From positions 62,001-126,000 of the forward strand of contig CAVZKP010000045.1 in NCBI GenBank assembly GCA_963775875.1: a stretch of 64,000 nucleotides of DNA. The letters are read 5' to 3'. Positions 43,140 through 52,067 of this stretch are shown piece by piece. The position numbers and the translations under genes were made by a program. The stretch comes from AP-15 sp963775875. Its GTDB lineage: Bacteria; Pseudomonadota; Alphaproteobacteria; ATCC43930; CGMCC-115725. A model generated the notes under the pieces. It was not told the DNA's origin, searched no databases, and saw nothing but the letters and a program-made list of their open reading frames with translations. Within the stretch, counting starts at the first letter, position 1; each line of letters opens with the position of its first letter.

Positions 43140-43975
43140 TCGCGCCACCGTAGCATCCGTTTCATCAGCACCAGGTAGCCGCGGTCGGCGGCGAAGCCGA
43201 GGAACGCCACGGTCAGCACTACCGCGAACATCGCGTCGTAGACGCCGCCATCGCCAAGCCAGCCGATCATATAGCCCAGCCCCTGGCGGGCGACGATCAG
43301 TTCGGTCGCCACCAGCAGGACAAAGGCGAAAGCCAGCGCGGTGCGGATCCCGGTCAGGATCTCCGGCAAGGCGCTCGGCAGCACGATTTGCAGCAAGGTC
43401 GCGGTGCGGCCGGCGCCCAGGCTGCGCGCCGACCAGATCAGCACCTGCTCGGCGCCGCGCGCGCCATTGTAGGCGCTCAGGGTAACCGGCAGCATGCAGC
43501 CGATGAAGATCAGCACGATCTTCGAGGCGCTGCCAAAGCCGAGCCACAATACCAGCACCGGGATCAGCGCCGATTTCGGCAGCGGATAGACGGCCTGCAC
43601 CAGTGGGTTGAACACGGTCCGCGCCGCCTTGAACCAGGCCATCAGCACGCCCAGCACGGTTCCGCACGCAATGGCGAGGCCAAGCCCGGCGGCGGCGCGC
43701 GACAGTGAGACGATGCCGTTGCTGAGCAGGTCGCCGCTCTTCGCCAGACCCCACCAGGCGACGATCACCCGGTCCAGTGCGGGGAGTTCGAGCGGCGACA
43801 CCAGGCCGAGCCGAGTTGCCGCTTCCCAGCCCAGCGCCAGCAGCGCGATCGGCGTATAGCGCCACAGCCAGGACCCGAGCTGCCCCAGCATGCCGGGCCG
43901 GGGCGGCGTGGCGACGGCCTGAACCGCTTCTCCCTGCCGGCCGATGATCGTCATCTCGGATTGATCAAGAGCCAT
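43136..43975 (-). CDS. ABC transporter permease (SsuC/TauC-like), first
   Basis: A 279-residue permease related to its downstream neighbour, with WSARSLGAGRTATLLQIVLP and SALPEILTGIRTALAFAFVL as the EAA loop that contacts the ATPase. About six membrane segments follow a forty-residue cytoplasmic N-terminus. Its ATG at 43975 overlaps the end of the binding protein gene by eleven bases, and its stop overlaps the next permease, so the whole operon is tightly coupled. Confidence 0.92.
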   Translation of the reverse strand: MALDQSEMTIIGRQGEAVQAVATPPRPGMLGQLGSWLWRYTPIALLALGWEAATRLGLVSPLELPALDRVIVAWWGLAKSGDLLSNGIVSLSRAAAGLGLAIACGTVLGVLMAWFKAARTVFNPLVQAVYPLPKSALIPVLVLWLGFGSASKIVLIFIGCMLPVTLSAYNGARGAEQVLIWSARSLGAGRTATLLQIVLPSALPEILTGIRTALAFAFVLLVATELIVARQGLGYMIGWLGDGGVYDAMFAVVLTVAFLGFAADRGYLVLMKRMLRWRE

Positions 43976-45009
43976 GGCCGTCGAGACGTCCCTTGGCCGC
44001 CTTGATCAAGGACAGATCCACGTATTTCGGGCTGACCTGGATGCCCTTGGGCAGAACATGCAGCGCCACGTCCTCGTCAACTTCCTTCTGGATCGAATCG
44101 GGGAGTGGCATCAGATCCGGCGGGCGATAGAAATCCTTCCCGCGTGAACGCATAATCGAGGTTCTTTTCCGGCGCGTGGGTCACGGCGACGGCGATCGCC
44201 AGCGCCTCCTTGCGGTTGGCCGGGTTCAGAAACCAGCGCACCGCCCGCATGTAGTCGGTGAAGAAATCGGTCAGCGCCGGCCGGTTGGCGTCGATCACGT
44301 CGGCGCGCATGCCCCAGAACACCCCATCCGAAACCCCGTGCACCTGATCGGAGGTGAACAGAACTCGATATTTGCCACTGTCCATCAGTTCACGCGAGAA
44401 TTGCGGCAACAGTTCGATCATGTCGACCTTGCCGCCCTCGATCATCGCCGGCTGGTTGGCGAAATTGGCTTCGACGGTGGTCACATCGCTGTCCTGGATG
44501 CCGTATTTGCGCAGCATCGCCCGCATCGTCGAATCGGCCTCGGAGCCGATCGCGTTGGTGGCGAGCCGCTTGCCCTTCAGATCGGCGATCGTCTTGATCG
44601 GCCCATCCTTGGCGACGACGTACTCGCCGGCAAAGTAGCCGGGCCGCCCGGTCTGCAGCACGTCGGCGACGATCTTCACGTCGAGACGGGCGTTGGTGAT
44701 GGCGAGCGCAAACGCCGAATCCGAGAACGCCGCGATCTCGAGTTCCTTGATCGCCAAGGCCTGGATCTGCGGCGTGCTGCCGGCATAGCGCACCGGCTCG
44801 AAACTGTAGGTCTTGCCGTCATTCGGCATCACTTCGGGATGCCGCTTGGCCAGTTCGGCGACGAGCGGAGCGAGGTGTCCCGGCGTCTGCGCCCAGCCGA
44901 CCCGGATCGTCATCGGCGACGATTGGGCGAGCGCCGCCGAGCCGGCAAGCAGCGTTGCGTACGCCCCGGCGGCGACGGCTGCGATGATCGTGTTGAGCTT
45001 CAGGCGCAT
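43965..45009 (-). pseudogene. ABC transporter substrate-binding protein (NMT1/SsuA-like), one frameshift
   Basis: The signal peptide MRLKLNTIIAAVAAGAYATL...ALA starts at 45009 after a GGGGGAAAG site. The periplasmic binding domain follows: TIRVGWAQTPGHLAPLVAEL, STPQIQALAIKELEIAAFSD, IADLKGKRLATNAIGSEADS and VDMIELLPQFSRELMD. Near 44138, in a CGCGGG run, one extra base shifts the frame, and the last sixty residues (KDFYRPPDLMPLPDSIQKEV) continue to a stop at 43965. Joined length is about 348 residues. It captures the substrate for the two permeases. The ligand is unknown; NMT1-like proteins bind sulfonates, nitrate, pyrimidines or riboflavin-like compounds. Confidence 0.88.
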
Positions 45010-45050
45010 CTGCTTTCCCCCACTTATTTCCTGCTTGATCCGATCCCACA

Positions 45051-45848
45051 CTATGACGACGCGCCGCTGCGTTGCGCCAGCACCGCCTCGCCGCGCACCA
45101 GGCCCCATACATGGTCGACCATCTCGACGAAAGATGCCGAGCGGATCAGCCCGGGATCTTCCTTGTCAAAGCGCGCCTCGACGATTTCCTTGATCCGGCC
45201 GGGCCGCGCCGACATCACCGCGATCCGTTCGGCGAGAAACACGGCCTCCTGGACATCGTGGGTGACGAAAATGACGGTCTTGCGCGAGCGCTGCCAGATG
45301 CGCAGCAGCTCGGCCTGCATCAGGCTGCGGGTCTGCGCGTCGAGCGCGCCAAACGGCTCGTCCATCAACAGGATGCGCGGATCGATCGCCAAGGTGCGGG
45401 CGATCGCCGCGCGCTGCTTCATGCCGCCCGAGAGTTGCGAGGGATAGCTATCCTCAAACCCGGCGAGGCCAACGAGGTCGATATATTCACGGGCGCGGCG
45501 GGTGCGCTCCTCGCGCGGCAGGCGCTGCTTTTCGAGCCCGTAAAGCACGTTCTGCAATACCGTCTTCCACGGAAACAATGCGAAATGCTGAAAGACCACG
45601 CCGCGGTCGGGACCGGGGCCGGCGATCGGCTTGTCCTCAACCCGGATCGTCCCCTGTTCGACCGGCAGAAAGCCGCCGACCAGATATAGCAAGGTGCTCT
45701 TGCCGCAGCCGCTCGGGCCGAGCAAGGCCACGAATTCGCGGTCGCCCACCGCGAGCGACACGTTGTCGAGTGCCGTCACCGGCCGGCCATGCGGCGGTCG
45801 GTAGGTATGGCTGACCCGATCGATGACGATTTGCGCCGCTGCCTGCAC
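45051..45848 (-). CDS. ABC transporter ATP-binding protein (SsuB/TauB-like)
   Basis: A 265-residue ATPase with Walker A LLGPSGCGKSTLLYLVGGFL, Q-loop VVFQHFALFPWKTVLQNVLY, signature LSGGMKQRAAIARTLAIDPR, Walker B ILLMDEPFGALD and switch His in FVTHDVQEAVFLAERIAVMS. It drives the importer with the two permeases downstream. The most likely start is a GTG at 45848 with AGGAAAG some thirteen bases upstream; no ATG is available in frame nearby. It is first in the operon and diverges from the Lin0512 genes across 128 bases. Confidence 0.92.
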   Translation of the reverse strand: MQAAAQIVIDRVSHTYRPPHGRPVTALDNVSLAVGDREFVALLGPSGCGKSTLLYLVGGFLPVEQGTIRVEDKPIAGPGPDRGVVFQHFALFPWKTVLQNVLYGLEKQRLPREERTRRAREYIDLVGLAGFEDSYPSQLSGGMKQRAAIARTLAIDPRILLMDEPFGALDAQTRSLMQAELLRIWQRSRKTVIFVTHDVQEAVFLAERIAVMSARPGRIKEIVEARFDKEDPGLIRSASFVEMVDHVWGLVRGEAVLAQRSGASS

Positions 45849-45976
45849 TACCGTGTTCTTTCCTACGCGCAACCCGCGCCGGTTCTTAGCAGAGACCGTG
45901 CGACGGCGCGAGATGACGGCGCGAAGCGGAACCGATAGAGTGACGGCAACCTGGCAGCCTGTGGGAGAATGCAGAG

Positions 45977-46320
45977 ATGGCGTGGCAGCGCATGGTGCTC
46001 CAGATCGGCATGGGCACCGATATCCGCGGGGCGGATTACACCAAGGCGGCGGTGCGCGCGCTGCGCGACGCCCTATGGCACAACTCGTTGAGCGTGGCCG
46101 ATGCCGTCGGGCTGCCGGTCGAACTCGATGCGGGTCGAGGTCACGATCGGCGTGCCCCACCCCGAAGCAGGTCGATAAGGCGGCGGTTCTGGCGGTGCTG
46201 CCGCATGGCACGGGGACGGTGCAGGTGGTCGAAGGCGGGCTCGAAATCGCCAATGATGCCGGCACCAACAAGACGGTGCTCGCCAATGCCGCCGCAATCG
46301 TGCGGCTCGACATCGCATGA
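45977..46320 (+). pseudogene. Lin0512 family protein, copy 1, two frameshifts (likely sequence errors)
   Basis: Three frames join into a protein of about 114 residues: MVLQIGMGTDIRGADYTKAA, then VRALRDALWHNSLSVADAVG in the first; MRVEVTIGVPHP in the second after about 46127; KQVDKAAVLAVLPHGTGTVQ and the end NAAAIVRLDIA in the third after about 46160. Both breaks are net +1. It parallels copy 2 almost residue for residue. The Lin0512 family has no established function. It lies ten bases before copy 2. Confidence 0.75.
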
Positions 46321-46330
46321 GGACGGCGCC

Positions 46331-46684
46331 ATGACCGCAAAGCGCGTGATCCTGGAGATGGGCGCCGGCAACGATCTGCACGGCGGCGACTACACCAAGG
46401 CCGCGATACGCGCGGTCGTCGACGCGCTGCATCACAGCTCGTTGACCCTGATCCGCACGCTCAATCTCGACGCACGCAAGATGCAGGTCGAGGTCACGAT
46501 CGGGGTGCAACAGCCGGACAAGGTCGACGCCGCAGCGGTCAAATCCGCCTTGCCGCATGGCGAGGTCACGGTCAAAATCGTCAAAGGCGGCCTCGACGTC
46601 CCTGACGACGAAACCGGCGACATCGCCGTTATCGCCAGCGCCGCAATCGCCGTACGGATGGACCTGCCGCAGCATAGGCGTTGA
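46331..46684 (+). CDS. Lin0512 family protein, copy 2
   Basis: An intact 117-residue member of the Lin0512 family: VILEMGAGNDLHGGDYTKAA, IRAVVDALHHSSLTLIRTLN, MQVEVTIGVQQPDKVDAAAV and SALPHGEVTVKIVKGGLDVP. The N-terminal (E/Q)MGxGxDxxGxDxTKAAxRA wording is shared with copy 1. GAGGA precedes the ATG. The reaction is unknown. The pair is divergent from an NMT1/SsuA-type ABC importer, so both may serve metabolism of the imported compound, as heterodimer halves or as paralogues. Confidence 0.8.
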   Translation: MTAKRVILEMGAGNDLHGGDYTKAAIRAVVDALHHSSLTLIRTLNLDARKMQVEVTIGVQQPDKVDAAAVKSALPHGEVTVKIVKGGLDVPDDETGDIAVIASAAIAVRMDLPQHRR

Positions 46685-46811
46685 GAAGAAGACGGCGAAA
46701 TTGCAAGGCTTGGAGCAGGGAAGGGTTGCCGGAGCATGAAGTGATGCGGGCCGTCAGCGGTCAAGTCGTCGGAGAGCGATTCTTGTTCCGAATTGAGTGA
46801 GATCGATCGCA

Positions 46812-46925
46812 GCCGAGCAGCACGATCATCCGAATCGACGGAGGCGCCGAAATTTTCTGGCGCTGTGGCCCGACTGTCCGGCGAGAATAGGCCGACACAT
46901 GGCGCTCCTAACAGCGTCGATCAGC
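46812..46925 (+). repeat. Degenerate direct repeat, left copy
   Basis: About 115 bases that align with 47411-47530. Shared blocks are AATCGACGG(C)AGGCGCCGAA, TTTTC(T)TGG, CCGGCGAG-AT-GGCC and CTAACA-CGTCGAT-CAGCG, with small indels between. It ends exactly where cytochrome-like coding sequence begins. It is not a recognised insertion sequence end. Confidence 0.65.
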
Positions 46926-46926
46926 G

Positions 46927-47424
46927 CTTTCCGCATTTTGTGATCGACGCGATCAAGCGGCAGGACGGGCGGGATCTGACCCGCTTCGACATCGATTTCG
47001 ATCTCCCCGATCGTTTCCTCGCCGAGTTTCCTCCGGCGATGTATCTGACGCCGCGCCCCGATCTCGGCGATGTCTCGCAGGGCAAGCTGGTGTCGCTGAC
47101 CAATTACTATCAGCTGTTCAACGGCATTCTGACCCCGCGGCAGCTGGAAGGATTGCGCCTGTTGCTGACGCCCTTTCCGCAGCAGCAGTTCAACGCTACC
47201 GAGGATCGGCGCACACTGATTCCCAGCACCGGCGCCGCCTGCTTTGATTGCCACTCCAATGGCCACCAGAATGGCGCAACGCACGAAGCTCCCGATACTC
47301 GGCCCCAATGGTTCCGCCACCGCATCAAGACGGTATCCTTGCGCGGACTGAACGTTCAGCGGCTTTTCGGCTCGCAGCGCGCCCTAAAGACGGTCGAAGA
47401 CTTCACCGAATTCGAGCAGCGCAC
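46927..47424 (+). pseudogene. Fragment of a cytochrome c-type (CxxCH) protein
   Basis: About 166 residues in one open frame resembling the middle of a large cytochrome c/MauG-like peroxidase family protein: PRPDLGDVSQGKLVSLTNYY, QLFNGILTPRQLEGLRLLL, the haem motif AACFDCHSNGHQNGATHEA and RHRIKTVSLRGLNVQRLFGS, ending TVEDFTEFEQR. A full member would have an export signal before this and further haem sites after it; both are missing. The similarity stops abruptly at the repeat on each side. No start codon or ribosome site makes sense, so it is taken as a stranded gene remnant. The surrounding open frame (46793-47803) is fortuitous. Confidence 0.65.
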
Positions 47425-47530
47425 CGCCTCATCCAAATCGACGGCAGGCGCCGAATTTTCTTGGATCTTGTGGGCTCGCTCGCCCCGGCGAGTATTGGCC
47501 AACATCGCTGCTAACATCGTCGATACAGCG
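47411..47530 (+). repeat. Degenerate direct repeat, right copy
   Basis: Partner of 46812-46925, in the same orientation, about three-quarters identical by eye. It starts at CGAGCAGCGCACC, precisely where the cytochrome-like reading stops. The remaining 47531-47593 before the CobW gene shows nothing recognisable. Confidence 0.65.
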
Positions 47531-47593
47531 GCTAGGCTAAATCGAGACTGCGGTCATCCCGGACAGCGCGATCCGTGCCTGCCACTCGCGAAA

Positions 47594-48652
47594 TCACTGT
47601 TCGACCGCCTCTTCGAAGGCGGCGAGGGTCAATTCGATCGCCTCCTTCGGCAGGTCGCGGGTGATGAATACCATGCGCGTGCGGTGATCGTCGCTCGGCC
47701 ATTGCGGCAGCAGCACTGGCGGGTGAAACAGGTGCTGCACGCCGTGCACGACGACCGGTTCGCCCGGCCGGTCGCTGAGCGCCACGATTGCCTTCAGCCG
47801 TAAGAGATCGTCACCGCGCATCGTCGCCAGCGCATCGAGCCAGGTTGACAGCGCCGCCCATGCGATCGGCCGCTCGCGGATGATACAGAAGGCGCGGATG
47901 CGGTCGTCGTGGCGATTGACGTCGAGTTGGCCATGCTCGTGCTCGTCGGCGTGCTGATGCCCAGCCTCGAACGCCTCGGCGCGCAGCCAGCGCTGAACGT
48001 CGACGCTCTTGGTCTGCGGGTCGTAGAAGCCAAGATTGAACAGCAGCGCGGGATCGACCGCGCCGTGGGCCACTGAGAGCAGCGGAGCGCTGGGGTTGAG
48101 GGCGGCGAGCCGCGCCTTCAGCGCCGCCGCGACTCCGGGCTCGGCGAGGTCGGACTTGGTCAGCAGCAGCCGGTCGGCCACCGCCGCCTGCTTGACTGCC
48201 TCGGGCTGGCGGTCGAGGGTGCCGGCGCCGTTGACCGCGTCGACCGTCGCCACCACCCCGTCGAGCGTATAGCGCGCTGCGATCAGCGGGTCGGAGATCA
48301 GGGTGTGCAGGATCGGAGCCGGATCGGCGAGCCCGGTGGTCTCGATCACCACGCGGCTGAAATGCGGGACCTTGCCGTTGGCCCGGCCGACGAACAGGTT
48401 CAGCAAGGTGTCGACGATGTCGCCGCGTACGGTGCAGCACAGGCAGCCGCTGTTGAGCAGCACGACATCGTCGGTGGCGCGCTCGACCAGGAGATGGTCG
48501 ATGCCGATCTCGCCAAATTCGTTGACGATGACTGCGGTCGCCGCCATCTCGGGCTGCTTCAGCACGTGGTTCAGCACGGTCGTCTTGCCGCTGCCGAGAA
48601 AGCCGGTCAGCAGGGTAACCGGGATCAGCGGCGAGGGTTCGGTCGTATTCAT
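47594..48652 (-). CDS. CobW/COG0523 family G3E GTPase, putative metal chaperone
   Basis: A 352-residue GTPase with Walker A TGFLGSGKTTVLNHVL, the metal-binding LLNSGCLCCTVRGD (CxCC), switch segment VVIETTGLADPAPILHTLIS and the base motif LLTKSDLA. A His-rich stretch (GHQHADEHEHG) near residue 230 and the CobW C-terminal domain follow. Such proteins deliver zinc, cobalt or iron to client enzymes. The ATG at 48652 is chosen; the frame extends upstream only to a TTG. No zinc-uptake or cobalamin genes are adjacent. The neighbouring RNase Z is a zinc enzyme, which may be chance. Confidence 0.92.
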   Translation of the reverse strand: MNTTEPSPLIPVTLLTGFLGSGKTTVLNHVLKQPEMAATAVIVNEFGEIGIDHLLVERATDDVVLLNSGCLCCTVRGDIVDTLLNLFVGRANGKVPHFSRVVIETTGLADPAPILHTLISDPLIAARYTLDGVVATVDAVNGAGTLDRQPEAVKQAAVADRLLLTKSDLAEPGVAAALKARLAALNPSAPLLSVAHGAVDPALLFNLGFYDPQTKSVDVQRWLRAEAFEAGHQHADEHEHGQLDVNRHDDRIRAFCIIRERPIAWAALSTWLDALATMRGDDLLRLKAIVALSDRPGEPVVVHGVQHLFHPPVLLPQWPSDDHRTRMVFITRDLPKEAIELTLAAFEEAVEQ

Positions 48653-48749
48653 CGCGCGGCAGGCTCCGCTTGGAGAATCGCGGCGAGTGTCGTCCAAATC
48701 GTCCGCGTGGTCGAGTTCGGCGGGAATGTGCTCATGGACCGGCCGGAAA

Positions 48750-49661
48750 TCAGGTGGGCCGCGCAGCGACCGTAATTTGATCGAAATCCGCGACGACCCG
48801 GACGTTGGGGAACAGGGCGGCGGCTTCCGCTTTGATCTCCTCGGGCCGGTAGCGGCGGGAAATATGGGTCAGCAGCAATTCGCCGACCTCTGCCTCGCGC
48901 GCCAGCCAGGCCGCGGCCGAGGCGGTCAGATGCCCGCGCGAACGGGCCAGTGCGTTGTCGCGGTCGAGAAAAGTCGCCTCGATGACCAAGGCGTCGGCGG
49001 CGTGTACCTGCTGCACCAGAGAGGCGACTTCCTCGACATCGCCGACGACCGCGAGGCTGGCGCCGGCGACTTCCGGCCCCCGCACCATCTCCGGCGCGAT
49101 CATCCTTCCGTCCGCGAGCGTCACCGGGCGTCCCCCCGCCAGCTCGCGCCGCGCCGCGCCTTCAGGGACGCCGAGTGCGGCGAGCGGTTCGGCAAGTAAC
49201 GGGCGGCGCGGTCCTTCATCGAAACGGTACCCCAGGCTCCGGGTCCCACGATGCGCCACCGCGAAGGCGTCGAGGCGCCAGCCCGGCCGCGACAGTACAG
49301 GGCCTGGTGAAACGGCACGCAACCGATAGCCGTCCCCGGCACCGATGGTAACGGCGAGGTAGCGCTGCACGAACTCGACCGTCTCGCCGCTGCCGATGAT
49401 CTCGATCACGCCGCTCAGACCCCACAGCGCTCTGGTGGCGACGAGCCCGGCCAGCCCCGCCACGTGATCGAGATGGGCGTGGGTCAGCAGCACGTGCCCG
49501 AGCCCGCGAAATCCGAGCCCGGCCCGCAACAGCTGACGCTGGGTCCCCTCACCGCAATCGACGAGAAACCGATCCCGCCCGCGGCCAATCAGCAATGCCG
49601 GCAAGCCCCGCTCGGCGGAGGGCACCGCCGCGGCAGTGCCGAGAAAGGTCAGTTCAAACAT
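48750..49661 (-). CDS. rnz: Ribonuclease Z
   Basis: A 303-residue metallo-beta-lactamase-fold endonuclease. MFELTFLGTAAAVPSAERGL opens the protein, and the zinc-binding HxHxDH is in LLTHAHLDHVAGLAGLVATR. FLVDCGEGTQRQLLRAGLGF is the RNase Z signature, and later ligands lie in VVGDVEEV, EATFLDRDN and LLTHISRRYRPEE. It removes 3' trailers from tRNA precursors lacking an encoded CCA. Ribosome site weak. It is upstream of, and co-directional with, the CobW gene. Confidence 0.92.
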   Translation of the reverse strand: MFELTFLGTAAAVPSAERGLPALLIGRGRDRFLVDCGEGTQRQLLRAGLGFRGLGHVLLTHAHLDHVAGLAGLVATRALWGLSGVIEIIGSGETVEFVQRYLAVTIGAGDGYRLRAVSPGPVLSRPGWRLDAFAVAHRGTRSLGYRFDEGPRRPLLAEPLAALGVPEGAARRELAGGRPVTLADGRMIAPEMVRGPEVAGASLAVVGDVEEVASLVQQVHAADALVIEATFLDRDNALARSRGHLTASAAAWLAREAEVGELLLTHISRRYRPEEIKAEAAALFPNVRVVADFDQITVAARPT

Positions 49662-49734
49662 CGATCAGGGCCTCATCCAGCGATCGCGGAAAATTATAAC
49701 GAGTCGATCGGTATTTCCTCGGGCTCTCCCTCTG

Positions 49735-49800
49735 TCGTTCCGGCGGAAGCCGGGACACATATCCGACATGGTCGGCTTCGCCGACATGCTCCGGCTGCCG
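49735..49800. repeat. Small extragenic palindromic repeats
   Basis: Between rnz and the amidase lie the hairpin CCGGCGGAAGCCGG (49740-49753) and the near-palindrome GTCGGCTTCGCCGAC (49770-49784). The first resembles the dispersed CGTCATTCCCGCGAAAGCGGG-type repeats of alphaproteobacterial genomes. No gene is present; the amidase promoter must overlap this stretch. Confidence 0.4.
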
Positions 49801-49834
49801 CCAGACTTTTCACCGTGAGCAGGAGGATTGGTCG

Positions 49835-51418
49835 ATGGCGGGATTGAGTATCGAGAACGCGACGATCGCCGATCTTCAACATGCGATCGCCGCCGGCGGC
49901 ACGACCGCTTTAGACTTGGCGCGCGCCTATCTGGCCCGGATCGAGGCCTACGACCGTGCCGGACCCCGGCTCAACGCCGTGCGCGAGGTCAACCCGGAAG
50001 CATTGACGATCGCCGCGGCGCTCGATGCCCGCAAGCCCATGCCCGCGCGGCGGCCACTCGATGGCATCCCGATCCTGGTCAAGGACAACATCGCCACTGC
50101 CGATGCGCAGCACACCACCGCCGGCTCCTTGGCCTTGGCCGATGCGCGGGCCAATCGCGACGCGACGGTCGTGGCCTTGCTGCGGCAGGCTGGCGCGGTC
50201 ATCCTCGGCAAGGCCAATCTGACCGAATTCGCCAACATCCTGGCGATCGACATGCCGGCGGGTTACAGCTCCCTCGGCGGCCAGGCCAGGAACCCCTATG
50301 CGCCGGAGTTCGACGAGCGCGGCGCGCCAATCGTCTCGCCCGGCGGATCGAGTTCGGGCTCGGCCGCGGCGGTCGCCGCGGGATTGGCGGCGGCGGCGAT
50401 CGGCACCGAGACCTCAGGCTCGCTGCTGTCGCCAGCCTGCCAAAACGGCCTCGTCACGGTCAAGCCGACGGTCGGCCTCGTCAGCCGCGCCGGCATCATC
50501 CCGATCGCGCACAGCCAGGACACCGCTGGCCCGCTGACCCGCACCGTGCATGATGCGGCGATCCTGCTAAACGTACTGGCTGCCGCCGATATGCTCGACC
50601 CGATGACCGAGGGCATGCAGCGGCCGGTGGACTATACCAGCGGGCTCGTCGCGGACGGATTGCGCGGGGCGCGCATCGCGGTGCCGAGCGATCCTGCTGA
50701 CCCGGCCAACGATGTCTATTACGGTCCGCTGCCAGCGCGCGCAAAGGCGGTCATGGCGGCGGCGATCGCGGCCATCGAATCGCTGGGCGCGACTATCATC
50801 CGCGCCAATATCCCGACCGCGGGCTGGATCGGCGGCCCGGGCACCGAAATCGCGATCCTGAACCGCAATCGCCAGAGCCCGACCTTCCATCAGCCGGTGC
50901 GCCGGCCGCTGGTCTTTGTCTACGAACTTAAGCACGATCTCGATCTCTATCTGCGCGACTGGGCCGACGGCTCGGCGATGCGCAGCCTCGACGACATCAT
51001 CGCTTTCAACGCCGCCCATGCCGATCGCGCCCTGCGCTTCGGCCAGGATATTTTTCTTGCCGCAGCGGCGACGCGCGGCGACCTCGGCGAGCCCGAATAT
51101 GCCTCGGCCAGGCGGATGGATCTGCGCGCGTCCCGCACCCTCGGCCTCGACGCCTATATCGACCGGCACCAACTCGACGCGGTGCTGTTTCCCGGCACGG
51201 CGGGCGCTTCGATCGCCGCCAAGGCCGGCTATCCGAGCGTCCAGGTGCCGGCCGGGTTCGTCAGTGGCGCAGGCGGCCGGGAAACCCCGGATTACCCGTT
51301 CGGCATCACCTTCACCGCCCGCGCCTGGAGCGAGCCTACCCTGTTACGCTTCGCCTACGCCTTCGAGCAGGCGACAATGGCCCGCCGCCCGCCTCCGGGC
51401 TTGCCGCCGCTCAGCTGA
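49835..51418 (+). CDS. Amidase signature family amidase
   Basis: A 527-residue amidase. The Ser-Ser-Lys triad is visible: the Lys in DGIPILVKDNIATAD (about residue 83), the cis-Ser in SPGGSSSGSAAAVAAGLAAA and the nucleophile in IGTETSGSLLSPACQNGLVT. GGAGG lies eight bases before the ATG. It hydrolyses an amide to a carboxylate and ammonia; the long form with YELKHDLDLYLRDWADGSA is typical of peptide-amidase-like members rather than GatA. It stands alone and its 3' end overlaps the convergent carbonic-anhydrase-like gene by eight bases. Confidence 0.93.
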   Translation: MAGLSIENATIADLQHAIAAGGTTALDLARAYLARIEAYDRAGPRLNAVREVNPEALTIAAALDARKPMPARRPLDGIPILVKDNIATADAQHTTAGSLALADARANRDATVVALLRQAGAVILGKANLTEFANILAIDMPAGYSSLGGQARNPYAPEFDERGAPIVSPGGSSSGSAAAVAAGLAAAAIGTETSGSLLSPACQNGLVTVKPTVGLVSRAGIIPIAHSQDTAGPLTRTVHDAAILLNVLAAADMLDPMTEGMQRPVDYTSGLVADGLRGARIAVPSDPADPANDVYYGPLPARAKAVMAAAIAAIESLGATIIRANIPTAGWIGGPGTEIAILNRNRQSPTFHQPVRRPLVFVYELKHDLDLYLRDWADGSAMRSLDDIIAFNAAHADRALRFGQDIFLAAAATRGDLGEPEYASARRMDLRASRTLGLDAYIDRHQLDAVLFPGTAGASIAAKAGYPSVQVPAGFVSGAGGRETPDYPFGITFTARAWSEPTLLRFAYAFEQATMARRPPPGLPPLS

Positions 51419-51956
51419 ACATCTGGATCGAGCCGTCTAGGGCCATCAGGCCGGTTTCGACAGTGAGTTGGGGATGGTGCTCGGCGACCGCTTGGCGGAA
51501 TTCGCCCAGGACCTCACGGTGGGTCTGGGTCTCGATTTGCGAATTGGCGATGCTGTTGTCGCCATAAGCGATCCGGGCGGCGCCGCAGTCGCGGTGGTCG
51601 ATCGCAATCACCCTGGTCAGGCGATGCAGTTCGACCGAGGTGGCGAGGTTGTCCCAGAATGCCGGCCGCCAGGATTCGAATTTGGGTGCGACGATGGCGA
51701 TGGCCGCGCCGGCGATGACGAACTGGCTGTATTTTCCGCTGAACCCGCGCCCCTCCATGTATTTGTAGACCGGGGTCACCATCCGCGGATCGATGCAGGA
51801 CAGCAGCATCGCCGCGTAATCGCCCTCGGCGGCACGGGCCTTGAATGGCACCGCCGCCGCCAGTCCGGCAACCCCTGCGGCCTTCAGGAAATGGCGGCGA
51901 TCGAACCAACCCCGCCGCGATTCGCCGCAGCAGGAGCAGGGGACAAGAGCGCGCAT
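51411..51956 (-). CDS. Tat-exported beta-carbonic-anhydrase-like protein
   Basis: A 181-residue protein from the ATG at 51956, preceded by GGAAGGA. The N-terminus has a twin-arginine signal (FDRRHFLKAAGVAGLAAAVP, with cleavage near KARA). The mature part has the beta-carbonic anhydrase zinc ligands: LLSCIDPRM (Cys with the Asp-Arg pair) and IDHRDCGAARIAYG (His and Cys). It would act in the periplasm. It is shorter than classical enzymes (about 150 mature residues), so activity needs testing. The N-terminal CSCCG cluster before the twin arginine is unusual. Confidence 0.75.
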   Translation of the reverse strand: MRALVPCSCCGESRRGWFDRRHFLKAAGVAGLAAAVPFKARAAEGDYAAMLLSCIDPRMVTPVYKYMEGRGFSGKYSQFVIAGAAIAIVAPKFESWRPAFWDNLATSVELHRLTRVIAIDHRDCGAARIAYGDNSIANSQIETQTHREVLGEFRQAVAEHHPQLTVETGLMALDGSIQMFS

Positions 51957-52067
51957 TGGCTTCCTTCCGAAACAGCTTTCAACCCTTATCATCAGGTTTT
52001 GCAACCGCTTGTCCATCATTCTGCATTCGCACGGAGTTGCGCCGCCGAAGCGAGGGGAAGCGGACGG

